A stretch of 14,760 nt of DNA, taken from NCBI GenBank assembly GCA_964441705.1, contig CAYTWF010000065.1, positions 1-14,760 of the forward strand. Reading direction: 5' to 3'. Of this stretch, positions 1-6,985 are shown piece by piece (positions within the stretch are counted from its first letter, which is position 1; every line of letters begins with the position of its first letter). The notes beneath the pieces were generated by a model. The model worked only from the letters and a program-made list of their open reading frames with translations. It was not told the DNA's origin and searched no databases. Both the position numbers and the translations under genes were made by a program. This stretch comes from Eshraghiella sp964441705 (GTDB lineage: Bacteria > Bacillota > Clostridia > Lachnospirales > Lachnospiraceae).

Positions 1-43
1 AAAGCCAAAACTGCTTTTTCGTTTACCCCATCATCGATTCTAA

Positions 44-496
44 CCTAAAGAATTTAACGAGGACTGTCTTAATGAGATTGCCGAAACAGTACAGCAGTAT
101 GATGGCTATGTATTTGGCTCACCTGTTCATTACGCTGCTGCTTCTGGAGCATTAACATCATTTATGGACAGATTGTTTTATTCAGCCGGTTCAAAGCTGG
201 CATATAAGCCGGCAGCAGCAATTGTAAGTATGAGACGAGGCGGCGGTTCAGCAGCATTTGACCAGATTAATAAATATTTCACAATCAACTGTATGCCTGT
301 TGTGCCAAGTACATACTGGAATCAGATACATGGAAATGCACCGGAGCAGACAGTGCAGGATGAAGAAGGTCTTCAGACAATGCGCAATCTGGGACGCAAT
401 ATGGCATGGATGCTTAAGTGTATCGAGGCGGGCAGGGAAGCCGGAGTAGAGATGCCAGAGAGAGAAAGAGATTATCAGACAAACTTTATAAGATAA
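44..496 (+). CDS. Flavodoxin-family NAD(P)H-dependent FMN reductase, 5'-truncated (partial or pseudogene)
   Basis: This is the C-terminal two-thirds of a flavodoxin-fold NAD(P)H:FMN oxidoreductase, a soluble flavoprotein that binds FMN and transfers hydride to quinones or other acceptors. The reading frame contains the family segments DGYVFGSPVHYAAASGAL and FMDRLFYS, which form the FMN-phosphate loop and following helix, then RRGGGSAAFDQINKYF, MPVVPSTYWNQIHG and a C-terminal GLQTMRNLGRNMAWMLK helix. Homology is recognisable from about base 47 to the TAA at 494. The usual N-terminal strand (MKVLLINGSPR-like) and Cys-rich loop are absent. An in-frame TAA lies at 41-43, no ATG, GTG or TTG occurs before the internal Met at 164, and that Met is inside a conserved helix, so it is not a credible start. 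Full-length relatives have about 200 residues; about 150 remain here. Family assignment is confident. Whether it is a pseudogene or the result of an assembly edge cannot be decided from the window. Confidence 0.75.
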   Translation, partial: PKEFNEDCLNEIAETVQQYDGYVFGSPVHYAAASGALTSFMDRLFYSAGSKLAYKPAAAIVSMRRGGGSAAFDQINKYFTINCMPVVPSTYWNQIHGNAPEQTVQDEEGLQTMRNLGRNMAWMLKCIEAGREAGVEMPERERDYQTNFIR

Positions 497-503
497 TTAA
501 TAA

Positions 504-527
504 GGCGGATGAATGACATCCGCCTTT
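504..527. terminator. Hairpin terminator between convergent genes
   Basis: A perfect 8-bp GC-rich stem (GGCGGATG at 504-511 with CATCCGCC at 517-524) has a 5-nt loop and is followed by TTT. It starts 7 nt after the flavoprotein stop and ends 17 nt before the stop of the convergent zinc-ribbon gene. On the minus strand it is followed by an AT-rich run, so it may serve both directions. The U-tract is short. Confidence 0.65.
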
Positions 528-541
528 GCTATATATGAATA

Positions 542-1552
542 TTAGATAATTCTTGGGTTATCAAATTCTGTAAATCCAAAATAATTCTTAAGTGCTACTA
601 TTTCATCTGTCATTCCATATTTTGAAATAAGGAACTTGTATATGTCAGCTTTATAAGGGTCAATCATAATAATTGAGATAATTGCTTCACTGATTTTATC
701 CTGAGGAAAATATGGGTTAGATATATTTTCAAATATTTTGTCAGCTTTCTGGCTTTCCTCTATTGTGTTCCACCATATTCCCTTACCGTTCTGATTAAGA
801 TTCCAGACAATGGATAAAAACACATTGAAATAGTCGCAATACACATCATGCATTAAAAGGTCAAAATTAATCTGGTTATATAATTCAGCACTTTGAGCTG
901 GCTTAATTGAAGTACTGTTAATGACGCTGTCTTCAATGCTGTCTCTTACAACATTGTAAGCGGCGGCAGTAGCAATTCCCTTGAGTGCTCCCATCAATCC
1001 AAATCCACCACCATACATTGTAGGCACATATGACATAGCGTTGGCAGTGCTGTTGCGATTATTGTTAACTGTAATAGCGAGGTTCTCATTTACCACGTTG
1101 TAGTCATCCAGCGCGTAGTGAAAATCTGCCTGGTGCTGTGCAAAAAAATCATCATGTGAAATATTCCACACATTCTCGGATACAAGAATATCAATGGCCT
1201 TATGAGTTAATATCGACAGATTAAGATTATAGATGTTCAAAAAGTGCCTCATAAAAGACTCCAGATTGTTGATATACATCCTGTATTCATTAGCCGTCTT
1301 ATCGGTACACTGAATTGCAATAGCTCTGATTCTAAGCCGGTATGAATTAAAGGCATCAAGATTAGCGGGAATAACAATAGTATTACCAAGTAAGGTAAAG
1401 ACTTTTTCATAACCTATAATTGATTCCCATCCGGAATCCATGAATGATGGGGCAGCAGGAGCAGTTACAACTGGCTTAACGGGGTTGCCACACACACCAC
1501 AAAAACGTGCATTATCATCTAATTTGTTACCACATTTAATACAAAAAGGCAT
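542..1552 (-). CDS. Zinc-ribbon protein of unknown function
   Basis: A 336-residue protein that begins with a double-zinc-ribbon knuckle pair, C4-x2-C7 and C18-x2-C21 (MPFCIKCGNKL..ARFCGVCGNPV), which should bind one structural zinc. I do not recognise the remainder. It is mostly helical and polar, with a glycine-rich, weakly hydrophobic stretch near residues 175-200 (MYGGGFGLMGALKGIATAAAYN) that is too short and too broken for a convincing membrane helix. No signal peptide or enzyme motif is seen. The ATG at 1552 is preceded on the minus strand by AGGAGAAA, which supports this start. It is downstream of and co-oriented with the LacI gene, with a 103-bp gap that contains its own promoter-like sequence, so it is probably a separate transcript. 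Proteins with an N-terminal zinc ribbon and an unknown body are common in Firmicutes. No function is assigned. Confidence 0.8.
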   Translation of the reverse strand: MPFCIKCGNKLDDNARFCGVCGNPVKPVVTAPAAPSFMDSGWESIIGYEKVFTLLGNTIVIPANLDAFNSYRLRIRAIAIQCTDKTANEYRMYINNLESFMRHFLNIYNLNLSILTHKAIDILVSENVWNISHDDFFAQHQADFHYALDDYNVVNENLAITVNNNRNSTANAMSYVPTMYGGGFGLMGALKGIATAAAYNVVRDSIEDSVINSTSIKPAQSAELYNQINFDLLMHDVYCDYFNVFLSIVWNLNQNGKGIWWNTIEESQKADKIFENISNPYFPQDKISEAIISIIMIDPYKADIYKFLISKYGMTDEIVALKNYFGFTEFDNPRII

Positions 1553-1583
1553 TAGCTTTCTCCTTGACAGTTAGTATTCATTA

Positions 1584-1612
1584 ATTGTGAATTATTATTA
1601 ATAAGGTGTCAA
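1584..1612 (-). promoter_or_regulatory. Putative promoter of the zinc-ribbon gene
   Basis: Read on the minus strand, a perfect -35 TTGACA (1607-1612) is separated by 17 nt from CACAAT (1584-1589), which lies about 30 bp before the ATG. The -35 is ideal and the -10 is weak (4 of 6). It overlaps the possible lacI terminator stem. Confidence 0.4.
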
Positions 1613-1634
1613 GTATTATTTTGAATAAGACACC
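1605..1634 (-). terminator. Possible weak terminator after the LacI gene
   Basis: GGTGTC (1605-1610) and GACACC (1629-1634) can form a 6-bp stem with an 18-nt AT-rich loop. On the minus strand it lies 22 nt past the lacI stop and is followed by a T-rich run (TTATTAATAATAATT). The stem is short and the loop large, so confidence is low. Confidence 0.3.
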
Positions 1635-1655
1635 GGACGAACTGCGCTGGATTGA

Positions 1656-2537
1656 CTAGAGAATCTTGTGGTCATGGGTTACTTCAAATTTGCGGTCCAT
1701 AGCATTGAGAAGGATATTAATTGCCACGTTAGCTTTTTTGGATACATCATTTTTAATAACTCTGACAGATGCAGGAAGCAGATTAGACGTATCATTAGAA
1801 GCAATAACCACCATGTCTTCGTCCTTCATGTATGGACGAAGAGCAAGAGCTAAGTTGGCTCCAATAACAATTTTCTTCTTGCTGTTGTCTATATGACTTA
1901 CATTGTCGTAGAAATTATCAATTATGGCAAGGTGAGCCTCATCTATTCCATCAATAACATAATTCATATAGTTAGTATTACTATATTTTTCCAGACATAC
2001 AATATAATCATCACCTGTATAATCAACAGCTTCCCTGATATGAACAGGAATGTCTGAGTATATCTGATAAAAGAGCATGTCATTAATAATCATATCAACA
2101 CTGATAATTGGAACCAGACAGTTATCAGCAAGAAAAGAAAAGTCCTGCTCTGAAAGGTCAATTGCCAGAATTCCATCGATATTACGATTAATTGTAATAT
2201 TATCTTCTGTAGCGTTAATTGGCATAAAAAGAACATCATATTTCATTCTGTTAAGTCTTGCAATTAGTCTGTTGGCAAAGCTTGTAATCTCCAGACTTCT
2301 TGAGGGAGATGAATCACTTGTCTTATATGCAACACCGATAATGCTGTTGCGGCCTGTTGCCAGGGTTCTGGCGGCAGAGCTTGGAATATAATTGAGAAGA
2401 TTGGCAATCTGGAGAACCTTCTTGCGTGTCTGGTCGCTTATCTTCATATCGGTTCGGTTGTTCATTATATAAGAAACGGTTGCTACTGACACACCGGCCT
2501 CTCTGGCTACATCTTTTACAGTTGGTTTTTTATTCAT
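1656..2537 (-). CDS. LacI-family transcriptional repressor of the adjacent maltodextrin operon
   Basis: A cytoplasmic DNA-binding regulator of the LacI/GalR family. Residues 3-52 form the classic N-terminal helix-turn-helix (TVKDVAREAGVSVATVSYIMN), followed by the hinge helix region (YIPSSAARTLATGRNSIIGV) and a periplasmic-binding-protein-like effector domain ending in TSNLLPASVRVIKND and a short C-terminus. At 293 residues it is 40-60 shorter than typical members. The segment between the first sugar-binding lobe and VIGANLALALRP is compact and poorly conserved, so effector recognition may differ from standard MalR proteins. The ATG at 2537 is preceded by AGGAAAG about 12 nt upstream. It is divergent from the sugar operon, and operator-like AAACGT palindromes lie at both promoters, which suggests repression of the operon plus autorepression. 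The family call is firm; the maltodextrin specificity is inferred from context. Confidence 0.9.
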   Translation of the reverse strand: MNKKPTVKDVAREAGVSVATVSYIMNNRTDMKISDQTRKKVLQIANLLNYIPSSAARTLATGRNSIIGVAYKTSDSSPSRSLEITSFANRLIARLNRMKYDVLFMPINATEDNITINRNIDGILAIDLSEQDFSFLADNCLVPIISVDMIINDMLFYQIYSDIPVHIREAVDYTGDDYIVCLEKYSNTNYMNYVIDGIDEAHLAIIDNFYDNVSHIDNSKKKIVIGANLALALRPYMKDEDMVVIASNDTSNLLPASVRVIKNDVSKKANVAINILLNAMDRKFEVTHDHKIL

Positions 2538-2561
2538 ATTGTTTATGCTCTTTCCTGTTTA

Positions 2562-2575
2562 ATTAAACGTATAAG
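2562..2575. promoter_or_regulatory. LacI-type operator at the lacI promoter
   Basis: ATTAAACGTATAAG is an imperfect copy of the operator found at 2648-2661. It sits just downstream (on the minus strand) of the lacI -10 box and upstream of its ATG, the expected position for autorepression. Confidence 0.55.
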
Positions 2576-2577
2576 TT

Positions 2578-2608
2578 ATAATAAAACACCTAATGAAAAA
2601 AATGTCAA
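2578..2608 (-). promoter_or_regulatory. Putative lacI promoter
   Basis: On the minus strand a perfect -35 TTGACA (2603-2608) is followed by a possible -10 TATTAT (2578-2583) with 19-nt spacing. A poorer TTTATT lies at 17-nt spacing. It is back to back with the sugar-operon promoter, whose -35 begins 8 bp away. Confidence 0.5.
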
Positions 2609-2615
2609 GTTAATA

Positions 2616-2644
2616 TTGACAAGGAAATAAACCTGTGCTAATAT
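2616..2644 (+). promoter_or_regulatory. Sigma-A type promoter of the maltodextrin operon
   Basis: TTGACA (2616-2621), a 17-nt spacer and TAATAT (2639-2644) form a near-consensus vegetative promoter. The predicted start of transcription falls within the operator pair at 2648-2674, giving a leader of about 55 nt before the lipoprotein ATG at 2707. Confidence 0.8.
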
Positions 2645-2647
2645 CTA

Positions 2648-2674
2648 CTTAAACGTTTAAGTGAAACGTTTAAG
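2648..2674. promoter_or_regulatory. Tandem LacI-type operators over the transcription start
   Basis: CTTAAACGTTTAAG (2648-2661) is a perfect 14-bp palindrome with the central CG step typical of LacI/GalR operators. A second site, GTGAAACGTTTAAG (2661-2674), shares the AAACGTTTAAG core and lies 13 bp downstream centre to centre. Both lie immediately after the -10 box, so bound repressor would block promoter clearance. Confidence 0.8.
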
Positions 2675-2706
2675 TCAAGAAATAAAACAAATTGGAGGAC
2701 AAAACA

Positions 2707-3771
2707 ATGAAAAAAATCAGCAAAGCAGTAGTATTCATTCTTGTGTGTGCAATGGCAGTAGCTTCACTTGCAGCATGTGGCAAGAAGGATGGCGGAGCAA
2801 AGGTAACAGTCACATTTATGAATGGTGACACAGAGCTTGGAAAGGCCACGGCAACATCAGGCAAAGTATTATCAAAGGATGACTATTCTAAGTTTGAGAC
2901 AGTAGACGGCTTTGAATTTAACGGATGGTATGCAACCTCTTCATTTAAAGAGGCAAGTGCAAAGGACCTTACAAAGGATACATTTGATTCAGATATCAAG
3001 CTCTATGGGGATTTTAAGAACACCAACGTAACAGAAGATACCAGAAAATGGTACATAGTTGGTGAATCAACTAATGGTGGCCCACTTAAGGGCAGTGCAT
3101 GGGCAGATGCGAATGCAAGTGATGAGGATAAGGCTAACTATGAATTAAAGGCAACAGGCAGTACAGCTAATGAATTCTCAATCACAATTGATTTATTTAA
3201 GGATGATAAATTCCAGATAATTCATGACTGGCAGTGGGAAGACCAGCATGGAATGGGCGCTGTTACAGAGTGTGACGCAGCTCAGATAGAGGGAGCTGGC
3301 GGATTAGGTGAGAATGCTAATATCGGAGTACTTGCAGATGGTAATTATACAATTACACTTACTACAGACCCGGATAATGCAGCACAGGATACACTTGTAA
3401 TTGTAAGAAATGGCGATGTAACAGCTGCACCTTCACAGGAGGATGAGACTACATATGCAGCCAATGAGAATACCAAGGTTATTGTTAAGGGCAGCTGGGT
3501 TGAGGACTGGTCAGACCACAAGGAATTAACAAGAGGAGATGGCAATACATTCTCAATTACAATGGATATGACAGCAGACACAGAATTCTGTTTCTCAGTA
3601 TTTGATGGTGATACAGACACAGGCATTGTACTTAAAGAGCCTAATGCAACAGACGCAGAGACTGTAAAGCTTTTAAGCTCAACAGGTGGCAACAATCTTA
3701 AGATTGGTGCAGATGGTACATATACATTAACAGTTAATCTTGATGATAATTCAGTAGTAATCACCAAATAA
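2707..3771 (+). CDS. Surface lipoprotein with InlB-type repeat and two predicted glycan-binding beta domains
   Basis: A 354-residue exported lipoprotein. Residues 1-24 form a lipoprotein signal peptide ending in the lipobox LAAC (lipidated Cys24), followed by a charged linker. Residues about 33-106 resemble an InlB/Listeria-Bacteroides beta repeat (VTFMNGDTELGKA..DGFEFNGWYAT..LYGDF). Two beta-rich modules follow. Residues about 112-238 (KWYIVGES..FQIIHDWQWE..DGNYTITLTTDP) and about 250-354 (VIVKGSWVEDWSDHKEL..DGTYTLTVNLDDNSVVITK) resemble SusE/SusF-like starch-binding domains. Aromatic residues such as the WQWE cluster could stack on glucan. The ATG at 2707 lies 7 nt after GGAGGA; an upstream in-frame TTG at 2692 overlaps that ribosome site and is rejected. 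As the first gene of the operon it probably tethers starch or maltodextrin at the cell surface. The lipoprotein call is firm; the binding specificity is inferred from context. Confidence 0.8.
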   Translation: MKKISKAVVFILVCAMAVASLAACGKKDGGAKVTVTFMNGDTELGKATATSGKVLSKDDYSKFETVDGFEFNGWYATSSFKEASAKDLTKDTFDSDIKLYGDFKNTNVTEDTRKWYIVGESTNGGPLKGSAWADANASDEDKANYELKATGSTANEFSITIDLFKDDKFQIIHDWQWEDQHGMGAVTECDAAQIEGAGGLGENANIGVLADGNYTITLTTDPDNAAQDTLVIVRNGDVTAAPSQEDETTYAANENTKVIVKGSWVEDWSDHKELTRGDGNTFSITMDMTADTEFCFSVFDGDTDTGIVLKEPNATDAETVKLLSSTGGNNLKIGADGTYTLTVNLDDNSVVITK

Positions 3772-3786
3772 AACCTCTCTTATTCT

Positions 3787-3817
3787 TCAATTGGCTGCCA
3801 ATACGGCAGCCAGTTGA
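3787..3817 (+). other. Strong intercistronic hairpin after the lipoprotein gene
   Basis: A 13-bp stem with one G.U pair (3787-3799 with 3805-3817, core GGCTGCC/GGCAGCC) has a 5-nt loop and lies between the lipoprotein stop and the amylase ribosome site. Only TTTAA follows, so it is a poor complete terminator. It is better read as a partial terminator or 3'-end stabiliser that raises lipoprotein mRNA relative to the downstream genes. Confidence 0.6.
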
Positions 3818-3845
3818 TTTAAGGGAAATTCAGAGGAGACCCGTT

Positions 3846-5522
3846 ATGAACAGACATGCTATTCAACACATTGTTGATTCTTCTTATTGTTTCCCCGTAG
3901 CTGAGAATGAAATAGTGTTAAGACTGCGTACAGCAAAAGATGATATGACTGAGGTAAAAGTAATATACCAGAATAAGTACCTGTTTGGGGAGTCACAGCT
4001 TGAACAGCTTATGGATAAGTCATATTCAGGAGAATTGTTTGATTATTATACAGTCAGATTAAAGCTTGAGGATACAAGACTTGCATATGTATTTCTTGTA
4101 AACGATGGAGACAGAGAATATTATTTTTCTGAAGATGGAATTACAGAAAATTACGATTTTACAATTGGATACTATAATTTTTTTCAGTATCCATATATTA
4201 ACAGGGCTGATATTATGCATCAGGTAAAATGGATGACTAATGCAGTGTTTTATCAGATATTTGTAGAGCGTTTTGACATAGGTAACAAAGACAAAAATAC
4301 AGACTATATTAATAGCCGGTGGGGTGATGAACCTACTCCTAAAATGTTTGCCGGTGGAGATTTACGTGGTATAATTAACCGACTTGATTATGTGCAGTCA
4401 CTTGGAATTAATGCCATATATCTTACTCCGATATTTGAATCCTGTTCTAACCATAAATATGATATAAGCGATTATTATAAGGTGGATGAACAGTTTGGTA
4501 CTAATGAGGACCTTAAGGAGCTGGTAGATAGGGCTCATGAAAAGGGAATAAGAATTGTTCTTGATGCAGTGTTTAATCATTGCAGCGAGGATATAATGGA
4601 ATTTAAGGATGTACTTCAAAAGGGACGTAATTCACAATTTCATGACTGGTTTATTATTCATGGGGACAGACCAGATAAGCAGTTACATAATTATGAGACA
4701 TTTGCATCCTGCGATTATATGCCTAAATTTAACACCTCAAATCCTCAGGTACAGCAATACCTTATAGATATAGCCTGTTTTTACATAAATAAGTATAAAA
4801 TTGATGGATGGCGTCTTGATGTATCCGATGAGGTCAGCCATGATTTTTGGAAAAAATTCAGAAATGCCGTAAAGGGAATAGATGAGGATGTTGTGATTAT
4901 CGGTGAGAACTGGCATGATGCCAGCAATTACCTTAGAGGAGACCAGTATGATTCAATAATGAATTATTCTTTTACAAAGCTTTGCCTTGACTATCTGGCA
5001 AAAGACAGAAAGAACGCCAGGCAGGCGGCGTGGAAGCTCAATGAAATTCTTATGAGAAATACAGACATTGTTAATTCAATGATGCTGAATCTTCTTGACA
5101 GCCATGATACCTATAGATTTTTTACTGAGGTTGGTGAGAATAAGGAAAAATTAAAAATGGCATTGTGTATGCTGTTTATGTATCCTGGTGCACCATGTAT
5201 ATTCTATGGCACAGAGATTTATACTACAGGAGGCTTTGACCCCGGATGCAGAAAATGCATGGATTGGGAGTTAGCTCAGAGTGGCTGTGAGGATTTGAAA
5301 AAGCTTATAAGAACACTTGCTGCAATTCGACACGAATATGATTTTTCACAGATGGACACACGAATATATGCAGCAGAGGATGTACTGGTTATAAAGCACC
5401 ATCTGCAGGATAAGAAAATTGAATTATATATTAATAGTACAGAGCGCACACAGCAGGTGGATGGATATGTAATTGAACCATATAGTCATAACCTATATAT
5501 AGATGGAGGTAAAAAAATATGA
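3846..5522 (+). CDS. Intracellular GH13 alpha-glucan hydrolase (neopullulanase/cyclomaltodextrinase/maltogenic-amylase type)
   Basis: A 558-residue alpha-amylase-family enzyme that cleaves alpha-1,4 (and possibly alpha-1,6) bonds in imported maltodextrins. Residues 1-120 form an N-terminal beta domain like CBM34. The catalytic barrel begins near 128 (WMTNAVFYQIFVERF). All four GH13 signatures are present: DAVFNH (240-245), GWRLDVSDEV with nucleophile Asp325, IIGENW with acid/base Glu354, and LLDSHDT with His420 and Asp421. A FAGGDLRGI segment (168-176) and a PGAPCIFYGTE segment are typical of the neopullulanase group. It lacks a signal peptide, so it is cytoplasmic. The ATG at 3846 follows AGAGGAG by 6-7 nt. 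Its stop overlaps the solute-binding-protein start by 4 nt (ATGA), which indicates translational coupling. The exact product spectrum cannot be read from sequence alone. Confidence 0.9.
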   Translation: MNRHAIQHIVDSSYCFPVAENEIVLRLRTAKDDMTEVKVIYQNKYLFGESQLEQLMDKSYSGELFDYYTVRLKLEDTRLAYVFLVNDGDREYYFSEDGITENYDFTIGYYNFFQYPYINRADIMHQVKWMTNAVFYQIFVERFDIGNKDKNTDYINSRWGDEPTPKMFAGGDLRGIINRLDYVQSLGINAIYLTPIFESCSNHKYDISDYYKVDEQFGTNEDLKELVDRAHEKGIRIVLDAVFNHCSEDIMEFKDVLQKGRNSQFHDWFIIHGDRPDKQLHNYETFASCDYMPKFNTSNPQVQQYLIDIACFYINKYKIDGWRLDVSDEVSHDFWKKFRNAVKGIDEDVVIIGENWHDASNYLRGDQYDSIMNYSFTKLCLDYLAKDRKNARQAAWKLNEILMRNTDIVNSMMLNLLDSHDTYRFFTEVGENKEKLKMALCMLFMYPGAPCIFYGTEIYTTGGFDPGCRKCMDWELAQSGCEDLKKLIRTLAAIRHEYDFSQMDTRIYAAEDVLVIKHHLQDKKIELYINSTERTQQVDGYVIEPYSHNLYIDGGKKI

Positions 5523-6985
5523 TGAATAGAAGAGTTAAAGGAGCACTGGCACTTGTACTTGCTGCTGCAATGATTATTCCGGCAGCAGGGTGTGGTAAGA
5601 AGGATAAGTCGAAAGACAAGGTGGTTCTTGAGATACTTGACAGTGACACAGCAAGAACGGAAGGGTATCTTGATAAGCTTCTTGCAGCATTTAACGAGAA
5701 ATATGCAGACCAGGGGATTGAGACAGTAGATGCCAATATGCATGAATTTACCAATCTTGCAGAGGATGGACCGAATGGCTGTGGACCTGACATTGAATAT
5801 CAGGCTAATGATGTTCTTATGAAATTTGCATCCGGTAAGCATATTGCCAAGATTAATCCCGTGGATTATGAATGCTACGGAAAGGTTCCTCAGGAGGCAT
5901 GGGATGCTTTCAAAATAACCGTTGATGGTGAAGAGGCATACTGCGGAGTTCCTGTTAATGTTGATGAACCTATGCTTTTCTACCGTAAGGATAAATTACC
6001 TGATAATTGGGAGTCAGATTGGGACGACGATAAGAACAGTGTACCGGACTTTCTGGAAAACTGGAACGATTTGTATGCATATTCCAAGCTCTTAAGAGAT
6101 ACAGATGAAAGTACCAGTAAGACAGAACAATATGGGCTGCTTGCCGCATTAAGTGATTATTATATGTCATCATATTTCCTGTTTTCTTATGATTCCTATG
6201 TTTTTGGATTTGATGGAAAAACATATGATACAGAAGATATTGGGGTTAATAGTGGAAACAGTGCCAAAGGAATGTTGCTTATGAAGGATTTTGCAGAGCT
6301 TATGACGGAGGGCTGTGCAGATGCTTCAATTAAGACGGGAAGATATGAATTCGTTGCTGATGGAACCGCTTTTTGCTCAATATCAACACCTAATACATAT
6401 TCTTTATTTTATGATAAGCTTGCAGCAGTATATGAGGCAGAAGGATTATCTGAGACAGAGGCAAAGGATAAGGCGAAGGAAAATCTTGTTATGACTGAGA
6501 TTCCTGGAAAGCTGCCTGCTGATGGCAATATTACACAGGACAGCAGTGAGGTTAAGGAATGGACAGAAAGTGTGTGCATGGGTGGAATAAGTGGTTATGC
6601 AATCAGCTCATACACTAAGCATCCAAAGGAATGCGCTTTATTTATTGATTTTGCAACAAGCTATGACCAGGTTGCATCAAGAACTGAGGAGCTTGGAATT
6701 GCGCCTGTACGTTCTGATGCCGCAGGTGAAGGGGATGTTACGCAGATGATATTTGATAATCTGAAGAATGGTGAAATATATCTTATGCCACCTGTAAGTG
6801 AGCTTAGTTCAGTATGGGATCCAATTCAGACCTTAATGGCAGATGTAACACTTGATGCCTTCAGAAAGATTAAGGGTCAGGTTGAAAAGTACCCTGATGT
6901 AGAACACATGCAGGATGCACTTGATACAACAGCGAAGACAATTTACGATAAGATATATACACTTGCAGATGAGGGTGAAAAATAA
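5519..6985 (+). CDS. ABC transporter maltodextrin-binding lipoprotein (MalE-like)
   Basis: A 488-residue extracellular solute-binding lipoprotein of the family-1 (MalE/carbohydrate) type. Residues 1-25 are a signal peptide with lipobox AAGC (Cys25), so the protein is anchored to the outer face of the membrane. The mature part has the expected features: an N-terminal lobe beginning VVLEILDSDTART, a substrate-cleft segment CGPDIEYQANDVLMKFASGK, and a C-terminal GGISGYAISSYTKHPKECALFIDFATS motif typical of sugar-binding proteins. It is longer than E. coli MalE (about 370 mature residues), as is usual in Clostridia. The start has two adjacent ATG codons (5519 and 5522) behind GGAGGT at 5505-5510; spacing slightly favours the first. 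It lies between the GH13 gene (4-nt overlap) and the permeases (1-nt overlap). The glucan substrate is inferred from these neighbours. Confidence 0.88.
   Translation: MMNRRVKGALALVLAAAMIIPAAGCGKKDKSKDKVVLEILDSDTARTEGYLDKLLAAFNEKYADQGIETVDANMHEFTNLAEDGPNGCGPDIEYQANDVLMKFASGKHIAKINPVDYECYGKVPQEAWDAFKITVDGEEAYCGVPVNVDEPMLFYRKDKLPDNWESDWDDDKNSVPDFLENWNDLYAYSKLLRDTDESTSKTEQYGLLAALSDYYMSSYFLFSYDSYVFGFDGKTYDTEDIGVNSGNSAKGMLLMKDFAELMTEGCADASIKTGRYEFVADGTAFCSISTPNTYSLFYDKLAAVYEAEGLSETEAKDKAKENLVMTEIPGKLPADGNITQDSSEVKEWTESVCMGGISGYAISSYTKHPKECALFIDFATSYDQVASRTEELGIAPVRSDAAGEGDVTQMIFDNLKNGEIYLMPPVSELSSVWDPIQTLMADVTLDAFRKIKGQVEKYPDVEHMQDALDTTAKTIYDKIYTLADEGEK

Noticed and set aside
164..496. Reading the flavoprotein as a complete 110-residue gene starting at 164
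   Set aside because: That Met is inside a conserved helix (FMDRLFYS) and recognisable homology continues upstream to about base 47.
2692..2706. Upstream TTG start that would extend the surface lipoprotein by five residues
   Set aside because: The TTG overlaps the GGAGGA ribosome site, and the ATG at 2707 gives a standard signal peptide with ideal spacing.
3345..3767. 140-residue antisense frame in the lipoprotein gene
   Set aside because: It is a shadow frame whose Ser/Val-rich composition mirrors the Thr/Asp-rich sense codons; no start signals.
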